DNA of 64,000 nucleotides. It comes from Nonomuraea turcica (GTDB lineage: Bacteria; Actinomycetota; Actinomycetes; Streptosporangiales; Streptosporangiaceae). Of the stretch, positions 8,621 to 17,515 are shown piece by piece (within the stretch, counting starts at the first letter, position 1; each line of letters starts with the position of its first letter). The notes below the pieces were generated by a model. That model searched no databases and was not told the origin of the DNA. It saw nothing but the letters and a program-made list of their open reading frames with translations. The translations under genes were made by a program, and so were the position numbers. The stretch covers positions 464,835-528,834 of the forward strand of contig NZ_JAUZQF010000004.1 of assembly GCF_030718205.1 (NCBI RefSeq). Reading direction: 5' to 3'.

Positions 8621-9694
8621 ATGACCTCCATTACACCCGACAACACGCCGATCGCCGAAGTCGCCGGCGGCGTGGACACCCATCAGGACACCCACACCGC
8701 AGCAGTGATCGACCCGGTCGGCCGGGTGCTGGGCACCGAGCAGTTCCCCGCCACGGCGGCCGGATACACGGCGCTGCTGGCCTGGATGCGTACCTTCGGG
8801 CACCTGAGGCGGGCCGGGGTGGAAGGCACCGGCGTCTACGGAGCCGGGCTCACCCGCCTGTTGCAGGCCGAGCACATCGACGTGATCGAGATCGACCGGC
8901 CGGACCGCAAGAGGCGTCGTTTCCAGGGCAAGTCCGACCCGATCGACGCCATCGCCGCCGCCAAGGCCGCCCTCGCCGGCGACCGCACCGCCACCCCGAA
9001 ACAGCGCGACGGCCGGATCGAAGCGTTGCGCACCCTGCGCATCGCCCGGCGCAGCGCGGTCGACCAGCGCGCCGACACCCAGCGGCAGATCAAGGCCCTG
9101 ATCGTCACCGCCCCGGAGGCCCTGCGCCAAAGCCTGCGCGGCCTGACGACCACGAAACTGATCGGCACCTGCGCCGCCCAGACCCCCGACCGCGACCACG
9201 CCGCCGGCCCGGTCACCGCCACCCAGATCGCGCTGCGTTCCCTGGCCCGCCGCCACCAGCAGCTGTCCGCCGAGATCGCCGACCTCGACGAACTCCTGGA
9301 CACCCTGGTGGCGGCGATCAACCCCCGTCTGACCGCCGCCCACGGCGTGGGCACCGACACCGCCGGGCAGCTCCTGGTCACCGCCGGCGAAAACCACGAC
9401 CGGATCCACAGCCAAGCCGCCTTCGCCATGCTCTGCGGCGTCGCGCCGATCCCCGCCTCCTCCGGCAAGACGACCCGGCACCGCCTCAACCGCGGCGGCG
9501 ACCGGCAAGCCAACGCGGCCCTCTACCGTGTCGTCCTATGCCGTCTGCGCTGGGACCCCCGCACCCGCGCCTACATGGAACGACGCACTCAAGACGGCCT
9601 GTCCAAGAAAGAGATCATCCGCTGCCTGAAGCGCTACGTCGCCCGCGAACTCTACGGGCTCATCACAACAAACGATCAAGAACGCCCCGCTTGA
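8621..9694 (+). CDS. IS110 family transposase (DEDD recombinase)
   Basis: 357 residues from ATG 8621. The N-terminal DEDD domain is recognised by GGVDTHQDTHTAAVID (first Asp about residue 19), EGTGVYG, and GKSDPIDAIAAAKAAL. The C-terminal serine-containing domain has FAMLCGVAPIPASSGKTTRHRLNRGGDR, the typical transposase_20 signature. The protein is full length and intact, so the element may still be mobile. It catalyses bridge-RNA-guided excision and insertion in this family. An upstream in-frame ATG at 8579 would add 14 residues without a ribosome site. Confidence 0.93.
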   Translation: MTSITPDNTPIAEVAGGVDTHQDTHTAAVIDPVGRVLGTEQFPATAAGYTALLAWMRTFGHLRRAGVEGTGVYGAGLTRLLQAEHIDVIEIDRPDRKRRRFQGKSDPIDAIAAAKAALAGDRTATPKQRDGRIEALRTLRIARRSAVDQRADTQRQIKALIVTAPEALRQSLRGLTTTKLIGTCAAQTPDRDHAAGPVTATQIALRSLARRHQQLSAEIADLDELLDTLVAAINPRLTAAHGVGTDTAGQLLVTAGENHDRIHSQAAFAMLCGVAPIPASSGKTTRHRLNRGGDRQANAALYRVVLCRLRWDPRTRAYMERRTQDGLSKKEIIRCLKRYVARELYGLITTNDQERPA

Positions 9695-10493
9695 CATCCA
9701 TAGGAGCATCCGACCTGAAGCGGGACTGGCGGCGGGCTGCGCGAATGCCGCGGAGGATGCGTGTGGTGCCTTCCGGGCCGGGTTGCCAGCCGCGCTCGAT
9801 CAGCGCGTCGGCCACGTGGTGGAGGAGGTCGGCGATCTGGCCGGGAATGACGTCTCTCCGGACGGCGATCACCCGCCAGCCGCGCCGGCGTAGCTCCTCG
9901 CGGCGGTCGACGTCATGTTGCTGGTCGGTGGTCGAGGTGTGGTGTTCCTGGCCGTCGTATTCGACGGCGACCTTGAAGTCCTCCCAGCCCAGGTCGAGGT
10001 AGGCGTGCTTGTCATCGTCCAGGTCGACTCTGATTTGGGTGGTGGGCCTGGGGAGGCCGCCCTCCACGAGAATGACGCGAAGCCAGCTCTCCCTGGGAGA
10101 GGCGGCTCCGGGGTCGGCCAAGCTCAGGGTGTCACGCAGGCGCCAGGAGTTGAACGGGCGGTGCCACAGCGCTTCGAGGTCGACTCCCTTCCTGGCGAAC
10201 TGGTCGAGGATCGCCACGCCCTCCATGCGGGGCAACCAGCGGGCGCAGTCGAGGGCGGTGCGTTCCATGGTCGTGATGCGGACACCCTTGTGCTCGGTGA
10301 TGTCCTCATCGGGCAAGGGCGCGATGCAGGTGACGCAGTCGGGAACCGCCAAGTGGCTGGGGGCGGTCAACTCGATCGGCGAGTCGTCCGGCGGTGCGGG
10401 CAAGATGTTCAGGCCCCAGATCCAGGCGGCCGTCTGACGACAGACGACGGCCTGCGGGACCGCGCGGGTTATCCGCCTGGCACGGTCGATCAA
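9663..10493 (-). CDS. DUF559-type endonuclease-like protein, probably altered at its C terminus by the IS insertion
   Basis: 276 codons. The middle and end carry a Vsr/DUF559-like fold signature: YLDLGWEDFKVAVEYDGQEHH, then RREELRRRGWRVIAVRRDVI. The N-terminal part (VVCRQTAAWIWGLNIL) matches the actinobacterial AbiEi-like/DUF559 proteins of about 300 residues, but the usual winged-helix start is missing. Only a weak TTG start at 10493 is available after an in-frame stop. The last residues of the frame are encoded inside the IS110 right end (around 9663-9707), so the original C terminus was probably lost when the element landed. It may be a decaying gene. Confidence 0.6.
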   Translation of the reverse strand: MIDRARRITRAVPQAVVCRQTAAWIWGLNILPAPPDDSPIELTAPSHLAVPDCVTCIAPLPDEDITEHKGVRITTMERTALDCARWLPRMEGVAILDQFARKGVDLEALWHRPFNSWRLRDTLSLADPGAASPRESWLRVILVEGGLPRPTTQIRVDLDDDKHAYLDLGWEDFKVAVEYDGQEHHTSTTDQQHDVDRREELRRRGWRVIAVRRDVIPGQIADLLHHVADALIERGWQPGPEGTTRILRGIRAARRQSRFRSDAPMDVKRGVLDRLL

Positions 10494-10710
10494 GGGGGCT
10501 GTCGGGCGAGGGCGTGGGTTTCACGGCGAGAAGGATGCCGGGGCGGAGCCCGCCGCAGCGGGGCCGAACGGGATTCTGTGGAGAACTGTGCGATCGAAGC
10601 AGTCATGGGTCGGCGCCGACAATCTCCCATCCGCGTCGGCGGTATCCGTGGGCTGAACGCCACGCACGGCAATCCGGAGGAGACCGCAGCGGGTTTCTGT
10701 GCTCTCATCA

Positions 10711-11094
10711 TCACGCGACGCAGAACTCGTTGCCTTCTGGGTCGAGCATCACGACATGACCGAGGTGCTCACCGTAGAACTCCTCGCGGACATTCGTGGC
10801 GCCGGCGGTGACCAGCTCGGTTGCTTTCGCACGGATGAGCTGCTCGCGCTCGGCCATGTCCCATGGCGGCCCGCCTGCCACGCGAATGTCGATGTGCATC
10901 CTGTTCTTGGATGTCTTGCCCTCAGGCACCCGGAGAAAGCCGATGGCTGGGCCCACGCCGTCCGGATCGACGATGGATGCTCCGTCTGGGTCGTCGTACC
11001 CCGGCTCAGCCACATACCCGAGCGCGATCGCCCAGAACGCAGCAATCCCATGCGGATCGGCCGCATGGGAACCGAGCGTCCAATGTGTCGCCAT
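10711..11094 (-). CDS. VOC/glyoxalase-like domain protein
   Basis: 127 residues from ATG 11094 (MATHWTLGSHAADPHGIAAFWAIALGYV). One vicinal-oxygen-chelate domain with the typical ending GHVVMLDPEGNEFCVA and a central RMHIDIRV. These small actinobacterial VOC proteins are usually annotated as glyoxalase-like; metal ligands His and Glu are present, but no substrate can be named. An in-frame extension to 11157 adds a Cys-rich stretch with no ribosome site. It is divergent from the esterase gene, whose ATG is about 90 bp away. Confidence 0.8.
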   Translation of the reverse strand: MATHWTLGSHAADPHGIAAFWAIALGYVAEPGYDDPDGASIVDPDGVGPAIGFLRVPEGKTSKNRMHIDIRVAGGPPWDMAEREQLIRAKATELVTAGATNVREEFYGEHLGHVVMLDPEGNEFCVA

Positions 11095-11186
11095 GCCTGC
11101 AAAGTACCGCCGTGCGCGCTCATCGGCAGAACAGGGGCACGAAAAGGGTTGTACCACCGCGGCATTGGTGCCTTACTGTCCCGATC

Positions 11187-11912
11187 ATGGACTTCGACGT
11201 CGCGCCACTTCTGACGCCATATCCCTGTCCCAGCGCCGACCCGGCTCCCGGCGTCGTCGTCCTCCCCGGCGGGGGATACACCCACCTCGCCGAGCACGAA
11301 GGCAAACCGGTCGCCGAGTGGCTCAACTCCCTCGGCTACGCCGCATTCGTCCTCCAGTATCCGGTGGGCCCGGACGATTTCCACCCGCTCCCGCTCAACA
11401 CCGCACGCGCCGCGCTGCGCCACCTGCGCGCCAATGCCGCGCACCACCGCATCGACCCGAGACGCCTCGGCGTCCTCGGCTTCTCCGCGGGCGGACACCT
11501 CGCCGCGCACGTGGCCACGGCTGTGGAAACCTCCCGCGACGCACGGCCGGACTTCGCGGTCCTGGTCTACCCCGCCTCGTCCTGGGGCTCGATCGACCGC
11601 TTCGGACCAGGCTCGCCACGGCGCGACTCGCTGCTCGGTCCTGAACCCACCCGCGCGCAGCGCGATGCCGTCTCCATTGAACTGATAGCCACCGAGGACA
11701 CCCCACCCGTGCTGGCCATCCATGCCGCGGACGACTTCGTCATTCCCGTCCGCCATTCCCTGCTCCTGACGGAAACGCTGGCTCGCCTCCGCGTGCCTGT
11801 CGAGCTGCATGTCCTGCCGCACGGCGGCCATGGTTTCGGACTGGGCGAGGGCGATCCTGAGGTCCACCGATGGACGGTTCTGTGTGCAGACTGGCTCCGT
11901 CGGTACGCCTGA
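11187..11912 (+). CDS. Alpha/beta hydrolase, acetylxylan-esterase/BD-FAE-like
   Basis: 241 residues from ATG 11187. Visible features are the oxyanion stretch VVVLPGGGYTHLAEHEG, the nucleophile elbow GFSAGGH, the acid in HAADDFVIPV and the catalytic His in LPHGGHGFGLG. This arrangement is that of small esterases removing acetyl groups from xylan or similar esters. No signal peptide is seen, so it is probably cytoplasmic. It has no obvious operon partners. Confidence 0.85.
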   Translation: MDFDVAPLLTPYPCPSADPAPGVVVLPGGGYTHLAEHEGKPVAEWLNSLGYAAFVLQYPVGPDDFHPLPLNTARAALRHLRANAAHHRIDPRRLGVLGFSAGGHLAAHVATAVETSRDARPDFAVLVYPASSWGSIDRFGPGSPRRDSLLGPEPTRAQRDAVSIELIATEDTPPVLAIHAADDFVIPVRHSLLLTETLARLRVPVELHVLPHGGHGFGLGEGDPEVHRWTVLCADWLRRYA

Positions 11913-12169
11913 CAAGTGGTCCCGTCGGTGCGCCCGCACCTAGATCTTGCAGGCCGGAAATATCCACCTCGTGGGCATCGCGGATCTCTATGCCTGAGCT
12001 CAGTCACGAACCATCGGGCTGCACCTTTCTGGCCAGTGGCTTCAACGCCGCTTTGGCTGCCTTGAGCGGCCGGCGTGACGTCAACACCGCGGGACGGACG
12101 CTCCACACGTCCGCGTCGGCTGTTGGGTTGATGCTCAACGCGGCTCGTCAGTTGTGACGGCACCCGGCC

Positions 12170-12580
12170 TCAGGGATGCAGGGTGAGGCCTTTCAGGACC
12201 TTGTCAACGCCGTTTCTGGGCCCATGGACGGCTACCCCCACCAACCCCAGCTCATCGGCCTCCACAGCCCGCACAGCCGCCCGGTTGTCCGCGTCGTGCC
12301 CCGTCTTGAACATCTCCTCGATGTACACGGCCACATCCATCCCCCGCCCCACCGCCTTCTCCCGCACGACCCGCAACTCCTCCAGACCCGCCACGTAAAC
12401 CAGCACGGGCTGCCGGAACATCGGCAGGTACGAGTTGCCCGACCCGTCCTCGTACGGCCCCCCAACGGTTTCCGGCACCCCGCCCGCGACCGCACTGGCC
12501 AGGAAGGCGGTGACGTTGAGCTGCTGCCATGCGGCCAGATCCGCGCGGACCACGATGCCGATCTTGGTGTCGAAACGCAT
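12170..12580 (-). CDS. DUF2000 family protein
   Basis: 136 residues, the usual length. It opens MRFDTKIGIVVRADLAAWQQLNVTAFLAS and has GSGNSYLPMFRQPVLVY, both hallmarks of DUF2000, a PTH2-like fold of unknown biochemical role. It stands alone between an empty 257-bp stretch (11913-12169, nothing seen) and the SRPBCC gene. No function can be given beyond the family. Confidence 0.85.
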   Translation of the reverse strand: MRFDTKIGIVVRADLAAWQQLNVTAFLASAVAGGVPETVGGPYEDGSGNSYLPMFRQPVLVYVAGLEELRVVREKAVGRGMDVAVYIEEMFKTGHDADNRAAVRAVEADELGLVGVAVHGPRNGVDKVLKGLTLHP

Positions 12581-12641
12581 GGCAGCAAGTCTCCACGCCC
12601 CGCCCCAGCCCAGTCTTGAACGCTCGTGCGGGCAAAGTCGA

Positions 12642-13478
12642 CTATGCCGTGATGGCCGGCCGCCAGTCCGGCACCTCGTGATAGCGCCGCAGCTCGGATA
12701 CGCCCGACAGGAAGCCGCCCCACGCCGCGTACGGCGGCCGCTGGGCGTCGAACCCGCTCTGCACCAGCGTCAGCCGCGTCTTCCCCTCGGACCCCTCCAG
12801 CTCCCACGTCCCGACCCCGGGGCCGCCCCAGTCGAGGGAGAACTTGCGACCGGGCTCGAGCTCCAGCACCTTCGCCGGGCTCGGGTCGTTGGCGAGTCCG
12901 CCCATCGCGAACCGCCCGCCCACGAACGGCTCGATCTCGATCGGGAACCCGAACCACTTCGTCACCGCCTCCGAGTCCGTGATCGAGGCGAATACGTCGG
13001 ACGGCGAGGCGTCGATGGTGACGTCGACTCGCATCTCCGTAGTGGTGAAGTCCACCTTGGGCGTGAGCTCACGCCCTTCGAAGTGCTCGGCCAGGTTGGC
13101 CAGGACCTGGCACCAGTACGTCTGCAGCACGCCCCGGATGCTCTTGCCCGTGATCACGTCCTGGAAGTCGTAGTGCGTCTGCGACAGCGTCACGACGGTG
13201 ACGCCCTCGCTCTCCTCTTCCAGCGTGAACTCGGAAGTCGTCTCCTCGCCGTCCAGCACCCACGCGAACCGCACCGTCCGCTCGTCGGCGTGCAGCAGCC
13301 TCTGGTGCGGCGCATCCCCCTCAGGGGTCGTACGCCCCCAGAACCCGAACCGGTCGGGCAGCTCCACCTCGGCGTGCTCGGCGAGCCAGATCCGCATAGC
13401 GGCCGGATCGGTGAGCGCCTGCCGCACCTCCTTGAGCGGCGCCTGGACGCGGGCGTGCACGATCATGGGCTCAGTCAT
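12642..13478 (-). CDS. Tandem SRPBCC (AHSA1-like) domain protein
   Basis: 278 residues containing two consecutive START/AHSA1-type domains: residues 1-135 (VHARVQAPLKEVRQALTDP, then FWGRTTPEGDAPHQRLLHADER) and 145-278 (DVTIDASPSDVFASITDSEAVTKWFG). Such proteins bind hydrophobic ligands; in actinobacteria they are commonly paired with an ArsR regulator, as here. Its ATG overlaps the last eight bases of the regulator gene, so the pair is one transcript. The ligand is unknown. Confidence 0.85.
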   Translation of the reverse strand: MTEPMIVHARVQAPLKEVRQALTDPAAMRIWLAEHAEVELPDRFGFWGRTTPEGDAPHQRLLHADERTVRFAWVLDGEETTSEFTLEEESEGVTVVTLSQTHYDFQDVITGKSIRGVLQTYWCQVLANLAEHFEGRELTPKVDFTTTEMRVDVTIDASPSDVFASITDSEAVTKWFGFPIEIEPFVGGRFAMGGLANDPSPAKVLELEPGRKFSLDWGGPGVGTWELEGSEGKTRLTLVQSGFDAQRPPYAAWGGFLSGVSELRRYHEVPDWRPAITA

Positions 13479-14052
13479 GGTCGTCTCCTTCTGACGAGTC
13501 GTCGACTTGCTTCGGATAGCAGGCGACGGCGAGCTTGAAGGCGTCGCCCTCGGCCCCGCCGTACCGCGTGAACAGGTCCTGCAGCATTGTCTGGAGCTCG
13601 CTCAGGAACTCCTGACGGTTCTCCGGACGCACGTGGATCTCCCCGGACAGGCCGATGGACGGCAGCTCGGGCGCGGTCCTGTCGAGCGCCGCGATGTCGG
13701 CCTGCACTTCCTCCATGAGGTCCAGCAGGTAGCCGAGGCTGAGCTCGTCCTGCGCCTGGCGCAACCCGCCGATCCGGCCGACCAGGCGCGGCGACAGCCA
13801 GTACGAGCGGGCGCCGGCCTGGTAGATGCCCTCGGAGATCCCGCGCACCTTGCGCTCGGACACCAGGTCTACCAACCCCGCCTCGACCAGCCGTTTCACG
13901 TGGTAGTAGACCCGCTGCGGCGTCTGCCCGAGCCGCTCGGCGACCTCCGAGCATGTGCGCGGCTCGGCCAGCTGCCGCAGCACCTCCACGCGCTGCGGCT
14001 TGAGCAGCGCCTCGGCCTGCTCGATCTCTTCCAGGTACAGGACATCTCTCAT
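13471..14052 (-). CDS. ArsR-type winged-helix transcriptional regulator
   Basis: 193 residues with an N-terminal wHTH (LLKPQRVEVLRQLAEPRTCSEVAERLGQTPQRVYYHVKRLVEAGLV, residues 16-61) and a helical C-terminal part. It likely represses itself and the overlapping SRPBCC gene. ATG 14052 follows an AAGGA ribosome site. A perfect palindrome, TTTACGTAAA, lies at 14067-14076 between this start and the divergent AraC gene and is the best operator candidate. Confidence 0.85.
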   Translation of the reverse strand: MRDVLYLEEIEQAEALLKPQRVEVLRQLAEPRTCSEVAERLGQTPQRVYYHVKRLVEAGLVDLVSERKVRGISEGIYQAGARSYWLSPRLVGRIGGLRQAQDELSLGYLLDLMEEVQADIAALDRTAPELPSIGLSGEIHVRPENRQEFLSELQTMLQDLFTRYGGAEGDAFKLAVACYPKQVDDSSEGDDHD

Positions 14053-14066
14053 CGCAAAAAGAATCC

Positions 14067-14076
14067 TTTACGTAAA
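14067..14076. promoter_or_regulatory. Palindrome TTTACGTAAA, candidate ArsR operator
   Basis: A ten-base perfect palindrome in an AT-rich island, 14 bp upstream of the ArsR start and 39 bp from the AraC start. It is flanked on the minus strand by repeated AGGATT units, the second of which also supplies the ribosome site. It could control both divergent genes. Confidence 0.4.
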
Positions 14077-14114
14077 AATCCTCTTTGTCAATGGCGTTCC
14101 GAGAGAATGGAGGG

Positions 14115-14942
14115 ATGCCGCATGACTGGTCCAGATACTGGCGATCGCCGGATCGGCCGATCGAGGCCATGCACGCCCACTTCGAGCGGCACGTCTACCA
14201 TCGTCACAGCCACGAGACCTACTCGTTCGGCGTGACGGAGACCGGGGCGCAGTCGTTCACGTGCCGGGGCTCGGCGCACACGAGCGCAGCGGGCATGGTC
14301 ATGGCCTTCAACCCCGACGACCCCCACGACGGCCACGCCGCCAACGCCCTCGGCTTCACCTACCGGATGATCCACATAGCCCCGGGCCTGGTCGCCGACG
14401 CCCTCCAGGACGCGACAGGCCACCGCACCGGACTCCCCCTTTTCACGGCGCCCGTAGCCGCCGACCCGGCCCTGGCGACCACCCTGCGCGCCCTCCACGT
14501 GGCCCTCCTGGACCCGGGCGCCCCGGCCCTCCGCCGCGACGAGCTGCTCACGGCCACGATCGCCCGCATCGTCCACCGGACGGCAACGAAGCCCCTTCCC
14601 GGCCCAGCCGAGCCCAGCCGGTCGACAGCCATCGCCCGACAGGCCAGACAGCTGCTCCACGACCGCATGACGGACGATCTGTCCATCGACGATCTGGCTC
14701 GGTCCACCGACACGAGCCGCTACACGGTCTACCGCGCCTTCCAGGCCGAGTACGGCCTTCCACCCAGCGACTACCAGCGCCAGCTACGCCTCAGAAGGGC
14801 TCGCGATCTCATCGCGACTGGAACGCCCATCAGTGAAGCGGCCAACGCGACGGGCTTCGCCGACCAAAGCCACCTGACCCGCTGGTTCACGCGATACTTC
14901 GGCCTCACCCCAGGCGCCTACCGCCAGGCGGTCAGGCCATGA
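14115..14942 (+). CDS. AraC family transcriptional regulator
   Basis: 275 residues. The N-terminal AraC ligand-binding cupin has HYHRHSHETYSFGVTETG-like metal-fold residues (about 20-40) and NPDDPHDGH. The C-terminal double HTH has DLARSTDTSRYTVYRAFQAEYGLPPSDY and ISEAANATGFADQSHLTRWFTRYFGLTPGAYR. ATG 14115 is chosen because of the GGAGGG just upstream; an ATG at 14085 has none. No obvious dependent operon is adjacent apart from the divergent ArsR/SRPBCC pair. Confidence 0.88.
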   Translation: MPHDWSRYWRSPDRPIEAMHAHFERHVYHRHSHETYSFGVTETGAQSFTCRGSAHTSAAGMVMAFNPDDPHDGHAANALGFTYRMIHIAPGLVADALQDATGHRTGLPLFTAPVAADPALATTLRALHVALLDPGAPALRRDELLTATIARIVHRTATKPLPGPAEPSRSTAIARQARQLLHDRMTDDLSIDDLARSTDTSRYTVYRAFQAEYGLPPSDYQRQLRLRRARDLIATGTPISEAANATGFADQSHLTRWFTRYFGLTPGAYRQAVRP

Positions 14943-15006
14943 CCACGGAACAAGGTGCCCCTTGCGCACCGTAACGGCGCTCAGTCGGTGAAGGGCTGTC
15001 AGAGGT

Positions 15007-16035
15007 TTACGGCCAGGAACTGTCCTGATCGGGGTCGCCGCCATCCGACAGGAGCCTCAAGTCAGCCTCGACCATCATCGCGACCAGTTCATCAAAAGCC
15101 ACCTTCGGCTCCCACCCCAGCTGCGACCGCGCCTTCTTCGGATCCGCGCACAGCAGGTCCACCTCCGCCGGCCGGTGCAGCGTCTGGTCGGTCACCACGT
15201 AGCGTTCCCAATCCAGCCCCGCCGCGCTGAACGCCGCCTCCACCAGCTCCCTGACCGACTTCATCCGCCCGGTGCCGATCACGTAGTCCTCAGGGGTGCC
15301 GGCCCGGAGCATGAGCTGCATGGCCTTCACATAGTCCCCGGCGAACCCCCAGTCCCGCCGTGCCTCCAGGTTGCCCAGCCGCAGCTCCGTAGCCAAACCG
15401 AGCTTGATCCTGGCCACCCCGAGCGACACCTTCCTGGTCACGAACTCGGCGCCGCGGCGCGGCGACTCGTGGTTGAACAGGATCCCGGACACGGCGAACA
15501 TGCCGTACGACTCGCGATAGTTCTGGGTGAGGAAATGCCCATAGGCCTTGGCCACGCCGTACGGGGAACGCGGGTGGAAGGCGGTGCGCTCGGTCTGCGG
15601 GGTCTCGCTGACCTGGCCGAACATCTCAGAGGATGAAGCCTGATAAAAGCGGATCTGTCCGTACGGGCCGCCCGCAGCCCCCCGCGACACCCCCGAACAC
15701 ACCCGGATCGCCTCGAGCATGCGCAGCACGCCCATCCCGGTCACCTCGGCCGTGAGCTCGGCCTGCTCCCACGACATGGGGACGAACGAAATCGCGCCCA
15801 GGTTGTACACCTCGTCCGGCTGAACCCGTTCCACAGCCGAGATCAGCGACCCCTGGTCCAGCAGATCACCTCGCACCACTTGCACGTCGGACAGCAGCTT
15901 GCGCATCCGCGAAACCCGCGGGTTCGCCTGCCCCCTGGCCAGCCCCCAGACCTCATACCCCTGCTCGAGCAGGTGCTCCGCTAAGTAGGAACCATCCTGG
16001 CCGGTGATGCCGGTGATCAGAGCGCGCCTGGCCAA
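15007..16035 (-). CDS. gmd: GDP-mannose 4,6-dehydratase
   Basis: 342 residues from TTG 16035, which has GGAGG four bases upstream. The alternative ATG at 16062 lacks a spaced ribosome site. Extended SDR fold: TGITGQDGSYLAEHLLEQGYEV at the N terminus, the catalytic SSSEMFG segment and Tyr-x3-Lys in SPYGVAK, then PAEVDLLCADPKKARSQLGW. It converts GDP-mannose to GDP-4-keto-6-deoxymannose, precursor of GDP-fucose, GDP-rhamnose or GDP-perosamine. No 4-reductase is adjacent, so the end sugar is unknown. It is divergent from the glycosyltransferase operon, which may use its product. Confidence 0.92.
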   Translation of the reverse strand: MARRALITGITGQDGSYLAEHLLEQGYEVWGLARGQANPRVSRMRKLLSDVQVVRGDLLDQGSLISAVERVQPDEVYNLGAISFVPMSWEQAELTAEVTGMGVLRMLEAIRVCSGVSRGAAGGPYGQIRFYQASSSEMFGQVSETPQTERTAFHPRSPYGVAKAYGHFLTQNYRESYGMFAVSGILFNHESPRRGAEFVTRKVSLGVARIKLGLATELRLGNLEARRDWGFAGDYVKAMQLMLRAGTPEDYVIGTGRMKSVRELVEAAFSAAGLDWERYVVTDQTLHRPAEVDLLCADPKKARSQLGWEPKVAFDELVAMMVEADLRLLSDGGDPDQDSSWP

Positions 16036-16115
16036 GGGTCCTCCAACGATCGGGTACCGCATCCCTTTGTGACGGGAATGTACAGCTAAGCGCCTGGAAA
16101 GAGCATCAAGCCCCC

Positions 16116-16129
16116 TAGAACGTGTTCCA
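16116..16129. promoter_or_regulatory. KstR-like box TAGAACGTGTTCCA between gmd and the glycosyltransferase operon
   Basis: It fits TnnAACnnGTTnnA at all fixed positions and is nearly palindromic. It lies about 80 bp upstream of gmd and about 145 bp upstream of the divergent glycosyltransferase, so it could serve either promoter. It is the same pattern as at 7151 and 21347. Confidence 0.45.
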
Positions 16130-16273
16130 CCGAACCACGCTCGGTTACAGTAACGTCGCAGTTCGCACGGCCTGTGGAAGCCGTTGTGAACAATTCCAGA
16201 CGACCTACCGAATGGTAGCCTTCTCGGGCTAAGGTCATCATTCATGATCTAATCAGCGGTGAAAGGGGTGTCC

Positions 16274-17515
16274 GTGCCGGAGCGAAGGCTACGGATCGCG
16301 CTGCTGTCCTACCGCAGCAAGCCCACCTGTGGTGGGCAGGGTGTCTATCTCCGCCACTTGAGCCGCGAGCTGGTCGCGCTCGGACACCACGTCGAGGTGT
16401 TCTCCGGCCAGCCCTACCCCGAGCTGGACGAGGGCGTCATCCTGCGCGAGGTGCCCAGCCTCGACCTCTACCGCGACGAGGATCCGTTCAGGACGCCCAA
16501 GCTGCACGAATACCGCGACTGGATCGACTGGCTCGAGGTCGGCACGATGTGGACGGCCGGGTTCCCCGAGCCCTTGACGTTCACGCTGCGCGCCTACCGC
16601 GAGCTGAAGAAGCGGGTGGGCGACTTCGACGTCGTGCAGGACAACCAGACCCTCGGCTACGGCCTGCTCGGCATCCAGAAGCTCTTCCCTGTGGTCGGCA
16701 CCATCCACCACCCGATCAGCGTGGACCGGCGCATCGAGCTCGAGGCCGCCACCGGCGCGAAGCGGCTGACCATGCGCCGCTGGTACGGGTTCGTGAAGAT
16801 GCAGTCGCGCGTCGCGCCCCGGCTCAGCCCGATCCTGACCGTCAGCGAGTCGTCCCTGGCCGACATCCACCGCGACTTCAACGTCCCGCAGGCCAACATG
16901 CGGCTGATCCCGCTCGGCGTGGACACCCGCTACTTCCACCCGCGCCCCGGCAAGCCCAGGCGCAAGGGCTCGATCGTGGCGGTGGCCAGCGCCGATTCCC
17001 CCATGAAGGGCGTCTCGACGCTCCTGCGCGCCGTGGCCAAGCTGGCCACCGAGCGCGACGTGCATCTCACCGTGGTCAGCAAGCCCACCCCGGGCGGCCC
17101 CACCGAGCAGCTCGTGCAGGAGCTGTCGCTGCAGGACCGGGTGCGGTTCGTGCACGGCATCACCGACGAGGAGCTGGGCGAGCTGATCGCCACCTCGGAG
17201 ATCTCGGTCGTGCCCTCGCTGTACGAGGGCTTCTCCCTGCCCGCCGTCGAGCACATGGCCTGCGGCACGCCGCTCGTGGCCAGCCGTACGGGCGCGCTGC
17301 CCGAGGTCGTGGGCGACGCGGCCGTCCAGGTGCCGCCGGGCGACCCGGAGGAGCTGGCCGCGGTGCTGCGCCGCCTGCACGACTCGCCTGAGGAGCGCGA
17401 GCGGGTGGGCCAGGCGGGATACGACCGCGTCATGGAGCGCTATACCTGGCACGTCGTGGCCAAGAAGACCGTCGAGGCGTACCGCGAGGCCATCCAGGCC
17501 CACAAGGAGAAATAG
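16274..17515 (+). CDS. Glycosyltransferase family 4 (GT-B fold)
   Basis: 413 residues. The N-terminal acceptor domain starts RLRIALLSYRSKPTCGGQGVYLRHLSREL. The C-terminal nucleotide-sugar domain has DSPMKGVSTLLRAVAKL, then SLYEGFSLPAVEHMACGTPLVAS, the E-x7-E type motif of GT4. It transfers a sugar from an activated donor, plausibly a GDP-6-deoxyhexose made by the divergent gmd. GTG 16274 has AAAGGGG five bases upstream; GTG 16259 is the alternative. The next gene overlaps its TAG by one base. Confidence 0.9.
   Translation: MPERRLRIALLSYRSKPTCGGQGVYLRHLSRELVALGHHVEVFSGQPYPELDEGVILREVPSLDLYRDEDPFRTPKLHEYRDWIDWLEVGTMWTAGFPEPLTFTLRAYRELKKRVGDFDVVQDNQTLGYGLLGIQKLFPVVGTIHHPISVDRRIELEAATGAKRLTMRRWYGFVKMQSRVAPRLSPILTVSESSLADIHRDFNVPQANMRLIPLGVDTRYFHPRPGKPRRKGSIVAVASADSPMKGVSTLLRAVAKLATERDVHLTVVSKPTPGGPTEQLVQELSLQDRVRFVHGITDEELGELIATSEISVVPSLYEGFSLPAVEHMACGTPLVASRTGALPEVVGDAAVQVPPGDPEELAAVLRRLHDSPEERERVGQAGYDRVMERYTWHVVAKKTVEAYREAIQAHKEK

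Larger units (their letters stand above)
8400..9710 (+). mobile_element. IS110-family insertion sequence (approximate ends)
   Basis: The element comprises one DEDD transposase gene and a short non-coding left region. The sequence CATAGGAGC occurs at 8526-8534 and again at 9699-9707, just after the transposase, and probably reflects terminal or core recognition sequence. IS110 elements have no ordinary inverted repeats, so ends cannot be fixed without an empty-site comparison. The left end could be either near 8400, which would include a structured segment, or near 8526. Confidence 0.6.

Noticed and set aside
11870..12157. A 95-codon plus-strand frame in the gap after the esterase
   Set aside because: No ribosome site, no family, and it begins inside the esterase gene; the gap shows no other feature.
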